The translations under genes and the position numbers were made by a program. Source: JBNJEA01 sp051745395 (GTDB taxonomy: Bacteria; Desulfobacterota; Desulfobacteria; Desulfobacterales; Desulfosalsimonadaceae). From it: DNA of 22,373 bases. Numbering within the stretch: the stretch's first letter is position 1; the number at the start of each line of letters is the position of its first letter. The stretch spans positions 1 to 22,373 of the forward strand of contig JBNJEA010000044.1 in the NCBI GenBank assembly GCA_051745395.1, given 5' to 3'. The notes under the pieces are model-generated. The model saw only the letters and a list, made by a program, of their open reading frames with translations. It was not told the origin of the DNA and did no database searches. This document shows positions 7,075-14,517 of this stretch, piece by piece.

Positions 7075-8061
7075 ATGGAAAATCCGATGCAGGTGCTGGA
7101 AAGTGTCCGCGGGTTCATGAAAAGCCGGATCATCCTGTCGGCAGCGGAACTCGATCTGTTTACCCGGATCGACCGGGGCACCGATACAGTGGAACCGCTT
7201 TGCCGGCAAACCGGTGCGGATATCCGGGGTCTGACCCGGCTGATGGATGCCGCGGTCGCCTGTGAACTGCTGGCCAAGGAAAACGATCGGTATCAGCTGA
7301 CCGAGTCCGGCCGGTTGCTTTCGTCGGATCACCCGGAAAGCATTCTGCCCATGGTGCAGCACATGAACGAGCTCTGGGACGACTGGAGCTGTCTCACCGA
7401 TACGGTTATCGAGGGCAAAAACACCAAAAAGACGGGCGTTTCCCAAAAAGACGACCCTTCACTTAAGGCGTTTATCGGGGCCATGCATGTCGTCGGCCGC
7501 AAGGTTTCCCGCAAGATTGCCGCCGACCTGGAGCTGTCCCCCTACAAACGGCTCATAGATATCGGCGGTGCCTCCGGGACCTACACCGTTGCCTTTCTGG
7601 AAAAAAACCCGGAAATGGAGGCGGTGATCTTTGATCTGCCCCGGGTCATCCCCCTTGCAAAAGCACGGATGGAAAACGAGGCCGTGGCCGACCGGGTGGC
7701 ATTTTCCGCGGGCGATTACCATACCGATGAGCTTCCCGAAGGATGCGACCTGGCGCTGCTTTCCGCCATCATTCACCAAAACAGCCCAAAACAGAACCTG
7801 GCGCTGTATCAAAAGATTCACCGCGCACTTTTGCCCGGCGGCACGTTGCTGATCCGGGACCACATCATGGCCGAAGACCGGGCATCCCCCCCGGCCGGGG
7901 CGATCTTTGCCATTAACATGTTATCGGCCACCGAAGGCGGCGACACCTACACGCTGTCGGAAATACAACACAGCCTGGAAAAAGCGGGTTTTGCCGACGT
8001 GCGCCTGCTCCGGCAGGACGAACAGATGGACGGCATCGTGGCGGCGGAAAAACCGGCTTGA
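7075..8061 (+). CDS. SAM-dependent O-methyltransferase, acetylserotonin/hydroxyneurosporene type
   Basis: 328-aa cytoplasmic class I methyltransferase. Residues about 10-90 form the winged-helix dimerisation domain of the family (FMKSRIILSAAELDLF, then LLAKENDRYQLTESGRLL). The SAM-binding motif I is LIDIGGASGTY from 160. The LLSAIIHQN segment has H234 where the catalytic-base histidine of plant-type OMTs lies, followed by LLPGGTLLIRD. ATG 7075 follows a strong GGAGGG. It lies 105 nt after tetR and probably belongs to that regulated group, although the gap leaves room for its own promoter. The substrate cannot be read from sequence. A degraded copy of its central part occurs near 11673-11730. 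Confidence 0.9.
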   Translation: MENPMQVLESVRGFMKSRIILSAAELDLFTRIDRGTDTVEPLCRQTGADIRGLTRLMDAAVACELLAKENDRYQLTESGRLLSSDHPESILPMVQHMNELWDDWSCLTDTVIEGKNTKKTGVSQKDDPSLKAFIGAMHVVGRKVSRKIAADLELSPYKRLIDIGGASGTYTVAFLEKNPEMEAVIFDLPRVIPLAKARMENEAVADRVAFSAGDYHTDELPEGCDLALLSAIIHQNSPKQNLALYQKIHRALLPGGTLLIRDHIMAEDRASPPAGAIFAINMLSATEGGDTYTLSEIQHSLEKAGFADVRLLRQDEQMDGIVAAEKPA

Positions 8062-8113
8062 CTTGTGCTTTGCCCCGCGCATTGAAGCCGAAACCAACGG
8101 GAGCCTGAATTGA

Positions 8114-8138
8114 GGGAAAACCAAGGCGGTTTGCTCCC
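8114..8138. terminator. Candidate hairpin between convergent genes
   Basis: GGGAAAACC (8114-8122) can pair with GGTTT plus TCCC (ending 8138), with a two-base bulge. It lies 53 nt after the methyltransferase stop and 29 bp from the convergent gene's stop at 8167. No T-run directly follows on either strand, so intrinsic termination is uncertain. Confidence 0.3.
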
Positions 8139-8166
8139 TGTTGCTCAAAAAAACCGGATGCGGGTA

Positions 8167-8565
8167 TTATTTCTGCCCGGAAACCCGGATCATGGCGCCG
8201 CTTTCGGGGACGGTGTCGAAACGGGCATAAAAACGGGCATCGTTGTGCACCTGGTGGCGGCTGAGGGCACGTGGGGCATAGGTGACGGATTTTTCGGCGA
8301 TGATGTTTCCGTCAAGCCCCGTGATCGAAACCCGGATGGCGGATGCGAAAAGGCCCGGCAAACGGGACCGCCGGACATGGCCGAAAACCAGGAGACCCCC
8401 GTCGCGGATATCGCTTCTTACGAAAAAGAGTTTGAGACCGTCGGGGTTTTCCACGCGGATGGGATAGTATGGGCCGTCATTGGCCGCCGCGGCCGGGAAA
8501 GCCAGCAGCACAGGAAATATAAGGCAGAACAAAACCGCCGCTGCCTGCTTCGTTGGCCCTTTCAT
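8167..8565 (-). CDS. Small secreted protein of unknown function
   Basis: 132-aa protein with a classical Sec signal peptide (KGPTK, a hydrophobic stretch, then AFPAAAAND with cleavage near residue 27). The mature part of about 105 residues appears beta-rich (GLKLFFVRSDIRDGGLLVFGHVRR, then a segment on induced or expressed values ending ARFDTVPESGAMIRV). It loosely recalls small immunoglobulin-like periplasmic domains such as FxLYD, but I cannot assign a family. CGGAGG precedes the ATG. It is the third gene of the minus-strand cytochrome group and is separated from the pentaheme gene by the 175-bp repeat element. A role as an accessory periplasmic factor of that system is inference. Confidence 0.75.
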   Translation of the reverse strand: MKGPTKQAAAVLFCLIFPVLLAFPAAAANDGPYYPIRVENPDGLKLFFVRSDIRDGGLLVFGHVRRSRLPGLFASAIRVSITGLDGNIIAEKSVTYAPRALSRHQVHNDARFYARFDTVPESGAMIRVSGQK

Positions 8566-8589
8566 CGCAAACCTCCGTATGATTCTATT

Positions 8590-8764
8590 TAGTGCCCGAA
8601 CGAAAACCAGGATTTTTCGTCAAGATCAAGGAAGGCGAAAATTTTAACCGCAGGCATACTCGAAGTATTCTGAGGATTAAAATTTGAGCCTGTCGAAGCG
8701 CAGCGAAGATCCCGCCTCGGGGACAAAGATATTGGCGAAAAAGACGGTTTTCGTTCAGGCACTA
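8590..8764. mobile_element. MITE-like non-coding inverted-repeat element
   Basis: 175-bp element with no gene. Its ends are inverted: TAGTGCCCGAACGAAAACC at 8590-8608 matches the reverse complement of 8746-8764 at 18 of 19 positions, and similarity continues weakly inward (TTTTTCG). The outermost TA on both sides could be a TA target duplication, as left by IS630/mariner-type transposases. Inside is a separate concentric hairpin: AAATTTTAA (8639-8647) pairs with TTAAAATTT (8677-8685), with ATACT-CGA-AGTAT at its tip (8656-8668). The segment next to it (8686-8705) contains GCCTGTCGAAGCGCAGCG, which resembles a repeat common in environmental bacterial genomes. It lies between two genes on the same strand, and its terminal TAG is the stop codon of the pentaheme cytochrome. 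Confidence 0.75.
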
Positions 8765-10414
8765 TTTATGCACCGATTTCATGTCCTTAGCCATAACGAT
8801 GCCGGACTGCTCGGAATTGGTATTGAAATAGGAAACAAAGCGGTCAATCTCTGCCGCCTGTTGCTGTTTGAGGTTCTGGGCCCATCGAAACCCGATCGGC
8901 TGATACCAGATTTTGGCCTGAATACGAAACGGTCCATCGCCCGGGGAGACGGGGATGACGTAGTTCACCGTATCGGTGCCGCCTGTAAAATCCGGGTCCT
9001 CATGCGCCGCGCCTTCAACGGCGATATCGCTATGCGCGCTGTCCTTGTCAAAGCCCCTGGGCAGAATGCGATTGTCCTTGACAAACCGGATGGCCTCTAA
9101 AAGGCCTGTGGTGACCCGGTCTTTCGGATCCACCATGATGACTTCGTAAACCTGCACCTGGCTTTCATCGTCTATTACGTTGTAATGGGGTTCATATCGC
9201 GTGCGGTCAGCATCGTTGATATTGCCGGCCACAGAGCCGTCGGGATTCAAGGCGCCGGATTCGAAAACCGTCTGCCCCTTGCGGTCTTTTACGGTCAGGT
9301 GAAGCCATGCCCGCCGGGAGGGGTAGGCGGTGGGCAGCTTGTGCCCGGCCAGATTCGTCAATTTCACCTCGGCCTCCAGACGGCCGCCGGACAATTCGGC
9401 GCGGTCAATGGCGAGCCGGGCCGAATCGGAGGTCAGGTTGCGGCTGGTTTGCTGTGATGCCCGGTCCAGGTCCTGGGGCAATGCGGTTACGCCCAGCTCT
9501 GCCCGATGTTGATTGAAAATTTTGAGCATGAAAAAATTGCCGCCCCGAAACACGTGGCGGGAAAAATTTTCCCGCTGCTGGCCGACAACGCTGGTAATCG
9601 CCATCTGTTTTTCAAGCTGCGGCATGTGACAGGACTGGCAACTTTGAGTTTCGTAGTAATCACTGTGCCGCCACTCCAGATAGGGGACCTGCTCCGGCAG
9701 GGTGCCGATCACCTCGCCATCCGGCCCCCGGGTATGCGTGTATAAGGTATGGCAGGAGCCGCAAAGCGAGGAATCCTGTACATGCCTGCCCTGTTGCGGC
9801 TTGAACCGGGCGGCGGACTGCATAATTTGCTTTCTGCCGGCGTCAATCTCATAGGGCCCGAAAATCGGCCGCTTTCCCGCCGGGGTTTGTTCATCCACGA
9901 CAAAACCGGCGGTAAAACTTTCTTCCGTGCCGAGTTTTTCCGACTGGATCTGGTGGCACATGCTGCAGGAAACCCCCTCTGCTGCGATTGCCCCCATCGG
10001 TGTTCGCGCCTGCAGTACGGGCAGGTGGGCAAACACCTGCCCTTTGCCGCCGTTGGCCCTGTCCTGATACCGGGCCATCGGCATGTGGCAGGCCGAGCAC
10101 TCGTCTTCAATGGACTTTGCGGCATCGGGATGCGCCAGTGTTTCCCGGCGCACAGATGCCTGCCAATAGGGGTCCTTGGCGGAATGCGCCATCATGGAGG
10201 ACTGCCAGGAAAAGCCGATGGAAACATCCTGGCCGGCCTGTGTGACAAGGCCGTTATGGCAGGCCATGCATTTATCCGAGGTGGCAAACAGCTGCGGCAC
10301 GGCCGCCGAAGCCGCTTTCTGCGCAGCCGCCGTGTGGGGCAGGAGCAACAGACAAGCCAGGATTGCCAGCCCGGCAGCAATAATCTGCTTACCATCCCAC
10401 GAAAGCCGAGCCAT
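8762..10414 (-). CDS. Secreted pentaheme c-type cytochrome
   Basis: 550-aa periplasmic or exported cytochrome. A signal peptide (residues 1-31, ending PHTAAAQ) precedes five CxxCH heme sites beginning at C49 (CMACH), C106 (CSACH), C150 (CSMCH), C218 (CGSCH) and C259 (CQSCH). Extra histidines that could be distal ligands occur around them (MMAHSAKDPYW, HTRGPD, RHVFRGGNFF). Heme spacing recalls the cytochrome c554/c' group. Residues about 330-550 carry no heme motif and look beta-rich (RLEAEVKLTNLAGHKLP, then ending in YQPIGFRWAQNL). ATG 10414 is chosen because it starts the signal peptide; an earlier ATG at 10507 would place 31 unlikely residues before it. The start overlaps the upstream cytochrome-barrel gene by 26 bp, which indicates translational coupling. 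The stop codon lies within the terminal repeat of the MITE-like element. Confidence 0.88.
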   Translation of the reverse strand: MARLSWDGKQIIAAGLAILACLLLLPHTAAAQKAASAAVPQLFATSDKCMACHNGLVTQAGQDVSIGFSWQSSMMAHSAKDPYWQASVRRETLAHPDAAKSIEDECSACHMPMARYQDRANGGKGQVFAHLPVLQARTPMGAIAAEGVSCSMCHQIQSEKLGTEESFTAGFVVDEQTPAGKRPIFGPYEIDAGRKQIMQSAARFKPQQGRHVQDSSLCGSCHTLYTHTRGPDGEVIGTLPEQVPYLEWRHSDYYETQSCQSCHMPQLEKQMAITSVVGQQRENFSRHVFRGGNFFMLKIFNQHRAELGVTALPQDLDRASQQTSRNLTSDSARLAIDRAELSGGRLEAEVKLTNLAGHKLPTAYPSRRAWLHLTVKDRKGQTVFESGALNPDGSVAGNINDADRTRYEPHYNVIDDESQVQVYEVIMVDPKDRVTTGLLEAIRFVKDNRILPRGFDKDSAHSDIAVEGAAHEDPDFTGGTDTVNYVIPVSPGDGPFRIQAKIWYQPIGFRWAQNLKQQQAAEIDRFVSYFNTNSEQSGIVMAKDMKSVHK

Positions 10415-11534
10415 CGAACCAGTCCCATAGCACATAAAACACATACTCCGTTTCCCGCGTGTCTGTATCGTTGATCGGAACCCGGGCGCCGGCCCCGAGC
10501 CGGACATTTTGCCGGGTGTTTAGGGCCACCTGAAGCTGGGGGGTCACGTCATAGTGGGTCGAACCCTCCGAGACAAGCTCTCTGGAGCCCAGCAGACCCA
10601 CCATGGGCGACCAGGCACGCCCGTATTTGCCGGTAGATATCGAATGACCGAACGTGCCCCGCCAGAAGGCCTTTTCATTGGCTTCGTCATTATCAAATGG
10701 CAGCCCGAACCCGCCCTGCAGATGAAAGAAGCATTCTGCGGGCAGGATCTGGCCGTAGGACACATACGGCTCGAACACGGCGGTTCCGGATCCAAAGCCC
10801 TGCTCTTCTTCGCCGGTGGGGAAAAACAGTTCACCGCCCGCCGAGACAATGGCCCCGGTATCCAGGCTGGCATAGAGCACGCGCTTGGCGGCAATGCCGA
10901 TATCGCCGACACTGGATTGCCATTCGGCATTACCGGCCGGATCCGATGCAGGATTTTCGGCCCACTCCAGGGGAACAATCAGCTCGAGCTGGTTTCTCGG
11001 ACCGATGCGCTGTTCATAGATAATTTTACTGGAAAAGCTGTTTAAGCCGTCCGTGTCGATCGTGTTGGAGATCACCAGTTCATCTTCCGGAAACGCCTTG
11101 GTGGTCACCAGGGGCCGGGGCAGGTTCAGTTCCCCCCGGGGCCACTTTTTGTTGTCGCAGAAGGTGCGGATGTGTTCGAGGATCTTTTGGACCTGGGGCT
11201 TTGTCAGGGCTTCGCCGAAAGCGGGCATCAACTCGGAAAAAGCCCGGGACGGCCCGCCCTCCCTGATCACGTAGGCCCAGTCCCCATTCGGCTCCCGTGG
11301 CGCGAATTGGCAATCCGTGAAATCCGGCGGCGAGAGATCAAAACCCAGCTGGGTTTGCGGCGCCCCCGTTCCGTCGCTGCCATGACAGGCGGCGCAGGCC
11401 CTTTGGTAAAGCGCTTTGCCGGACAAACCGGGCTTTAAGATTTGGTTTTTGCCCCAGGCACCGGAAAAAAGGAAAAACAATGTGAGGAGGAAAACGAAGG
11501 CAAAAAATAACGTCTGCGAATAACGGCGGAACAT
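10389..11534 (-). CDS. Fusion of a monoheme cytochrome c and an outer-membrane beta-barrel
   Basis: 381-aa exported protein. A signal peptide (1-28, ending SGAWG) leads into a class I cytochrome c domain: heme site CAACH at 47-51 within ALYQRACAACHGSDGTG, and probable axial methionine M103 in ELMPAF. After a short linker (LPRPLVTTKAFPEDEL), residues about 140-381 show alternating hydrophobic, aromatic-flanked strands ending in an aromatic residue (FVGW), as in outer-membrane barrels. This half resembles the MetA-pathway phenol-degradation or transporter-like barrels (PF13557), but no motif proves the family. The ATG lies about 10 nt after AAGG. Its 3' end overlaps the pentaheme gene by 26 bp. 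The domain order would place a heme at the mouth of a porin; electron or substrate passage is inference. Confidence 0.85.
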   Translation of the reverse strand: MFRRYSQTLFFAFVFLLTLFFLFSGAWGKNQILKPGLSGKALYQRACAACHGSDGTGAPQTQLGFDLSPPDFTDCQFAPREPNGDWAYVIREGGPSRAFSELMPAFGEALTKPQVQKILEHIRTFCDNKKWPRGELNLPRPLVTTKAFPEDELVISNTIDTDGLNSFSSKIIYEQRIGPRNQLELIVPLEWAENPASDPAGNAEWQSSVGDIGIAAKRVLYASLDTGAIVSAGGELFFPTGEEEQGFGSGTAVFEPYVSYGQILPAECFFHLQGGFGLPFDNDEANEKAFWRGTFGHSISTGKYGRAWSPMVGLLGSRELVSEGSTHYDVTPQLQVALNTRQNVRLGAGARVPINDTDTRETEYVFYVLWDWFDGSAFVGW

Positions 11535-11672
11535 CGGAGTGATACCTTCTTGGCTTCAGTTTTGGTAGAAATCTGTATTTTCCAGATTATAATCAAAAAG
11601 CTAATCGGAATAATGAGCGTGTCAAAAAATTTCTATAGCGGCAGCTCATTTCAATTGGTGTTCGAATGTTTC

Positions 11673-11730
11673 GCTTCCCGAAGGATGCGACCAGCCGCTG
11701 CTTTCTTCCGCCATCATTCACCGGAACAGC
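11673..11730 (+). pseudogene. Fragment of an O-methyltransferase gene
   Basis: Two blocks are identical to the intact methyltransferase gene: GCTTCCCGAAGGATGCGACC at 11673-11692 (equal to 7731-7750) and TCCGCCATCATTCACC at 11707-11722 (equal to 7762-7777). The spacing differs by 3 nt, so the frame is kept. Translated, it reads LPEGCDQPLLSSAIIHRN against LPEGCDLALLSAIIHQN. No start, no SAM motif and no C-terminal part can be found around it. Weak similarity may extend upstream with a frame change (SGSSFQ near 11640). The rest of 11535-11846 holds only the promoter listed next. Confidence 0.75.
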
Positions 11731-11771
11731 ACCTGTCCGGATTTTCTGCTTGCCGATGATCACGCTTTTTT

Positions 11772-11800
11772 TTGATATATCTGAGATCATTTGATAGTAT
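11772..11800 (+). promoter_or_regulatory. Sigma70 promoter of the DUF3124 gene
   Basis: TTGATA at 11772-11777 and TAGTAT at 11795-11800 are separated by exactly 17 bp (5/6 and 4/6 matches), in an AT-rich context. Transcription would begin near 11807. That rules out the earliest in-frame ATG (11772) as translation start and leaves 11847 or 11865. Confidence 0.5.
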
Positions 11801-11846
11801 TTTCGCAAGACATCACTTCGCGCCATGCTCAGGAGTAAATGATTCA

Positions 11847-12353
11847 ATGAAATGGAGACCCGCCGTGAAAAAATGTATCCCGATTCTTTTAACCGTTATC
11901 ATTTTACTTTGCCTGTTATTGCCCCTTCCATTACAAGCCGGCCCAAACAATGCGCTGTCGAAAGGGCAGACGATCTATGTGCCGGCGTATTCCCATATTT
12001 ACAGCGGCGACAGGGAAAAGCCGTTTTTATTAACCGTGACGTTAAGCATCAGAAGCATCGATCCAAATTATTCCCTTCAAGTCACCGGCGTGGATTATCA
12101 CGAAACCCAGGGGGACTTTCTGAAAAAGTATCTGGATAAACCCTTGACATTAAAGCCGCTGGAATCCATCCGGTATGTGGTGCCCCAAAGCGACAGCAGC
12201 GGCGGTTCAGGGGCGAATTTCATCGTAAAATGGCGATCCGAAAAACAACCGGTCAACCCGCCGATAGTCGAAACCATAATGATCGGCACCCAAATCCAGC
12301 AGGGCATTTCCTTTACCTCCCGGGGCCGGGTTGTCCAGGATTCCCGGCCTTAG
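11847..12353 (+). CDS. DUF3124 secreted protein
   Basis: 168-aa protein with a Sec signal peptide (hydrophobic 11-27, cleavage near LQAG). The mature part carries features of DUF3124: IYVPAYSHIYSGD, LTVTLSIRSIDPNYSL, LKPLESIRYVVPQ, GGSGANFIVKW and GISFTSRGRVVQ. The function of this family is unknown; a periplasmic beta-sandwich is likely from the pattern. ATG 11847 has AGGAG 11 nt upstream; GTG 11865 has GGAG 7 nt upstream and is nearly as good, and both keep the signal peptide. It appears monocistronic, between a methyltransferase fragment and a Kef remnant. Confidence 0.88.
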   Translation: MKWRPAVKKCIPILLTVIILLCLLLPLPLQAGPNNALSKGQTIYVPAYSHIYSGDREKPFLLTVTLSIRSIDPNYSLQVTGVDYHETQGDFLKKYLDKPLTLKPLESIRYVVPQSDSSGGSGANFIVKWRSEKQPVNPPIVETIMIGTQIQQGISFTSRGRVVQDSRP

Positions 12354-12400
12354 GGCCACTTGCCATCCACTTTTGATCAAAACACCTGAACGGAAATGAT

Positions 12401-12583
12401 ATGGGCTCCATCGGCATCGCCGCCGATATCGTCTTAATCGTCCTATCCTCGCTGATCGGGGGCATTGTCGCCCACTGATTGCGGCAGCCGTTGATACTGG
12501 GCTACATTATCGCCGGTGTACTCATCGGGCTGCATACCGGCGGCATTACGGTCACCAGCCTCCACGAAATCGAAAAGCTTGCC
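12401..12583 (+). pseudogene. N-terminal remnant of a Kef/CPA2-type cation:proton antiporter
   Basis: The translation begins MGSIGIAADIVLIVLSSLIG and after an in-frame TGA at 12476-12478 continues LRQPLILGYIIAGVLIG, then HTGGITVTSLHEIEKLA. This is the family's first two helices, including the characteristic RQPLILGYI(I/L)AG motif. The gene is broken twice: the TGA after residue 25, and loss of everything beyond about residue 61, where sequence passes directly into the ribosome binding region of the histidine kinase gene. A typical member has more than 500 residues. It probably decayed after a deletion or the arrival of the kinase genes. Confidence 0.85.
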
Positions 12584-12615
12584 ACTGGCCGAGGGAGAAA
12601 CCGCAAAAGGACACA

Positions 12616-14517
12616 ATGGGTAAAAAAAATCAAAACGCCGATTTGACGGGCACCAAGCCGATTTTCAATTTACGGTCCAAAATTTTGTTTATTTTTGTGG
12701 TTCTCGCCCTTGTTCCCCTGACGATCATCGGATGGTTCTCGCTTAAAACCACCGAAGAGCTGATCGTCAGCATGGTCTTGCGGCAGCTGGAAAATGTGGC
12801 CGATGACAAAAAAGCCATTCTCGAGCGGTGGCTGGATGAGCGCAAGGCGGACCTGATGGTCATGGCCGGGACATCGCTTGTCCAATCGATGAAGCCGGAA
12901 AAGATGACCCCCTATCTTGAAATTATTCAAGACAAATACGGTGTATACAAGGAACTGACGGTCGTTTCCGCGGCGGGCAATATTGTTTTCAGCACCAGCG
13001 GCCAACCGTCCGTGTCCGGGCCAAACCACCGAATCCGGTATAAAGCCAGAGAGCGGCTTTTTATGTCCAACATCTCCTATGTGCCCGAAGCCAATGAATC
13101 CTCTTTTTTCATCGCAGCCCCCATTCGGGGTCCGTCCGGCGATCTGGCCGGCACCATCTACGGCCGTGTCGGCACCCAGAAGATCATTTTCCATATCCTG
13201 AGCGTGTCGCTGGGCGAAACGGGCGAATGTTACCTGGTGGACAAGGAGGGCCGGTTCCTGGCCCACAAGCAGCCCCATCGGATCTTAACGGAAAACATAT
13301 CCCAGTCGGAGAGCTTTCGAAACATATTTGAAAAAAGGGATCGGAACGAACCCTACCTGGATTACCGTGGGATTGAAGTGCTGGGCACCTCCATGAAGGT
13401 GGGGGGAACGGATTGGTATCTTGTGGTGGAACAGGACCGGCAAGAGGCGTTTGAAAGTGCGGCAACCCTGAAGCGTATGGCATTTCTGACCCTTTTGTTG
13501 TTTATCGGCTGCGCGTTGATGCTGACCTGGATGATTTCCTATCACATCGTCCGCCCGATTCGATCCCTCAGCCGATACGCAAGCATGATCGGTGAATCCA
13601 GATTCGACAGTCCGGCGATCCGAATCAACCGCCGGGATGAAATCGGCATGCTGTACCGTGCGTTTCAGGATATGTCGGAAAAGTTGAAGCTGCGGCATCA
13701 TCAACTGGAACAAAAGGTGGATTTAAAGGAAGCCGAGCTCAAGGAAACCGATCTGATCCTTAAGAAAACCAAACTCATAGCAGAGCGATCCGAAAAACTG
13801 GCGGCAATGGGAAGGATGGGGGCAGCCGTGGCCCACGAGATCAGAACCCCGCTGACCTCCCTTAAACTCTTCATGGAATCCATTGAAGCAGAAGCCCAGA
13901 TTTGCCCGGAGGACGAGGAGGACTTCCAGGTCGCCATGAAGCAGATCAACCGCATCGAGGCGACAATCAACCGGTTTCTTGACTTTACAAAACCCCAGGA
14001 ACTTGTGTTTTCAGAAATTTCTCTTGCCGAACTGGTCGAAGATGTGCTGATTATGGTCCGGCCGATGATCAAAAGGCAGGAATGCAGCCTGGATATCAGC
14101 ACCGATGAAGCACTGCCGCCCATTTATGGCGACAGGAAACTTTTGGCCGAAGCCCTGGTCAATTTATTGGTCAACGCAATGGAGGCCATCAAAGGCAGCG
14201 GCCGGCTTTCGATCACTGTAAAACAGGATGATTTCACCCTAAAAGGCCAAAACATCCCCTGTCTTAGAATCGATATCAGCGATACCGGCCACGGCATCGC
14301 CGAAGAGCAGATCGAAAATCTTTTTGAGCCGTTTTTTACGACAAAAGCATCCGGTACCGGCCTGGGCCTGCCACTGGTGCTCAACACCATTCAAAACCAC
14401 GGCGGCGTCATCCGGGTCAAAAGCCGGGTCGGCCAGGGCACCACGTTTTCGATTTATATGCCATTACACAAAAATCAACCATTACATGATGCCGATGGAA
14501 AACATTCTACTCATTGA
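12616..14517 (+). CDS. Two-component sensor histidine kinase with Cache ectodomain
   Basis: 633-aa inner-membrane kinase. TM1 lies at about 22-42, then a large periplasmic dCache-like region to about 285 (LTVVSAAGNIVFSTSG, GECYLVDKEGRFLAHK), and TM2 at about 290-312. HAMP spans about 313-365, with a short coiled coil to 395. The HisKA H-box AAVAHEIRTPL has H407 as phosphoacceptor. The ATP-binding domain shows the N-box with N520 (LLVNAMEAI), DTGHGI, FEPFFTTK and GTGLGL. The layout is that of NtrB/ZraS-like kinases that partner sigma54 regulators. The ATG follows AAAGGA. Its 3' end overlaps the regulator gene, so the two form a cognate pair. The ligand is likely a small organic molecule, but this is not readable from sequence. 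Confidence 0.93.
   Translation: MGKKNQNADLTGTKPIFNLRSKILFIFVVLALVPLTIIGWFSLKTTEELIVSMVLRQLENVADDKKAILERWLDERKADLMVMAGTSLVQSMKPEKMTPYLEIIQDKYGVYKELTVVSAAGNIVFSTSGQPSVSGPNHRIRYKARERLFMSNISYVPEANESSFFIAAPIRGPSGDLAGTIYGRVGTQKIIFHILSVSLGETGECYLVDKEGRFLAHKQPHRILTENISQSESFRNIFEKRDRNEPYLDYRGIEVLGTSMKVGGTDWYLVVEQDRQEAFESAATLKRMAFLTLLLFIGCALMLTWMISYHIVRPIRSLSRYASMIGESRFDSPAIRINRRDEIGMLYRAFQDMSEKLKLRHHQLEQKVDLKEAELKETDLILKKTKLIAERSEKLAAMGRMGAAVAHEIRTPLTSLKLFMESIEAEAQICPEDEEDFQVAMKQINRIEATINRFLDFTKPQELVFSEISLAELVEDVLIMVRPMIKRQECSLDISTDEALPPIYGDRKLLAEALVNLLVNAMEAIKGSGRLSITVKQDDFTLKGQNIPCLRIDISDTGHGIAEEQIENLFEPFFTTKASGTGLGLPLVLNTIQNHGGVIRVKSRVGQGTTFSIYMPLHKNQPLHDADGKHSTH

Noticed and set aside
9749..10474. 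Long plus-strand open frames opposite the cytochrome genes
   Set aside because: They mirror the codon structure of the minus-strand genes, whose heme motifs and signal peptides are unmistakable.
10415..10507. 31-residue N-terminal extension of the pentaheme cytochrome
   Set aside because: It precedes a normal signal peptide and lies within the coding sequence of the cytochrome-barrel gene.
12476..12478. In-frame TGA read as selenocysteine, which is frequent in this bacterial group
   Set aside because: The codon falls between helices 1 and 2 of a Kef-type antiporter, where no catalytic selenocysteine is known. No SECIS-like hairpin is evident directly after it, and the gene is truncated soon afterwards anyway. 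Pseudogene is the better reading.
14324..14494. Longer N-terminus of the response regulator starting at 14324
   Set aside because: This part lies wholly inside the kinase's ATPase domain in another frame and precedes the normal receiver start MENILLID.
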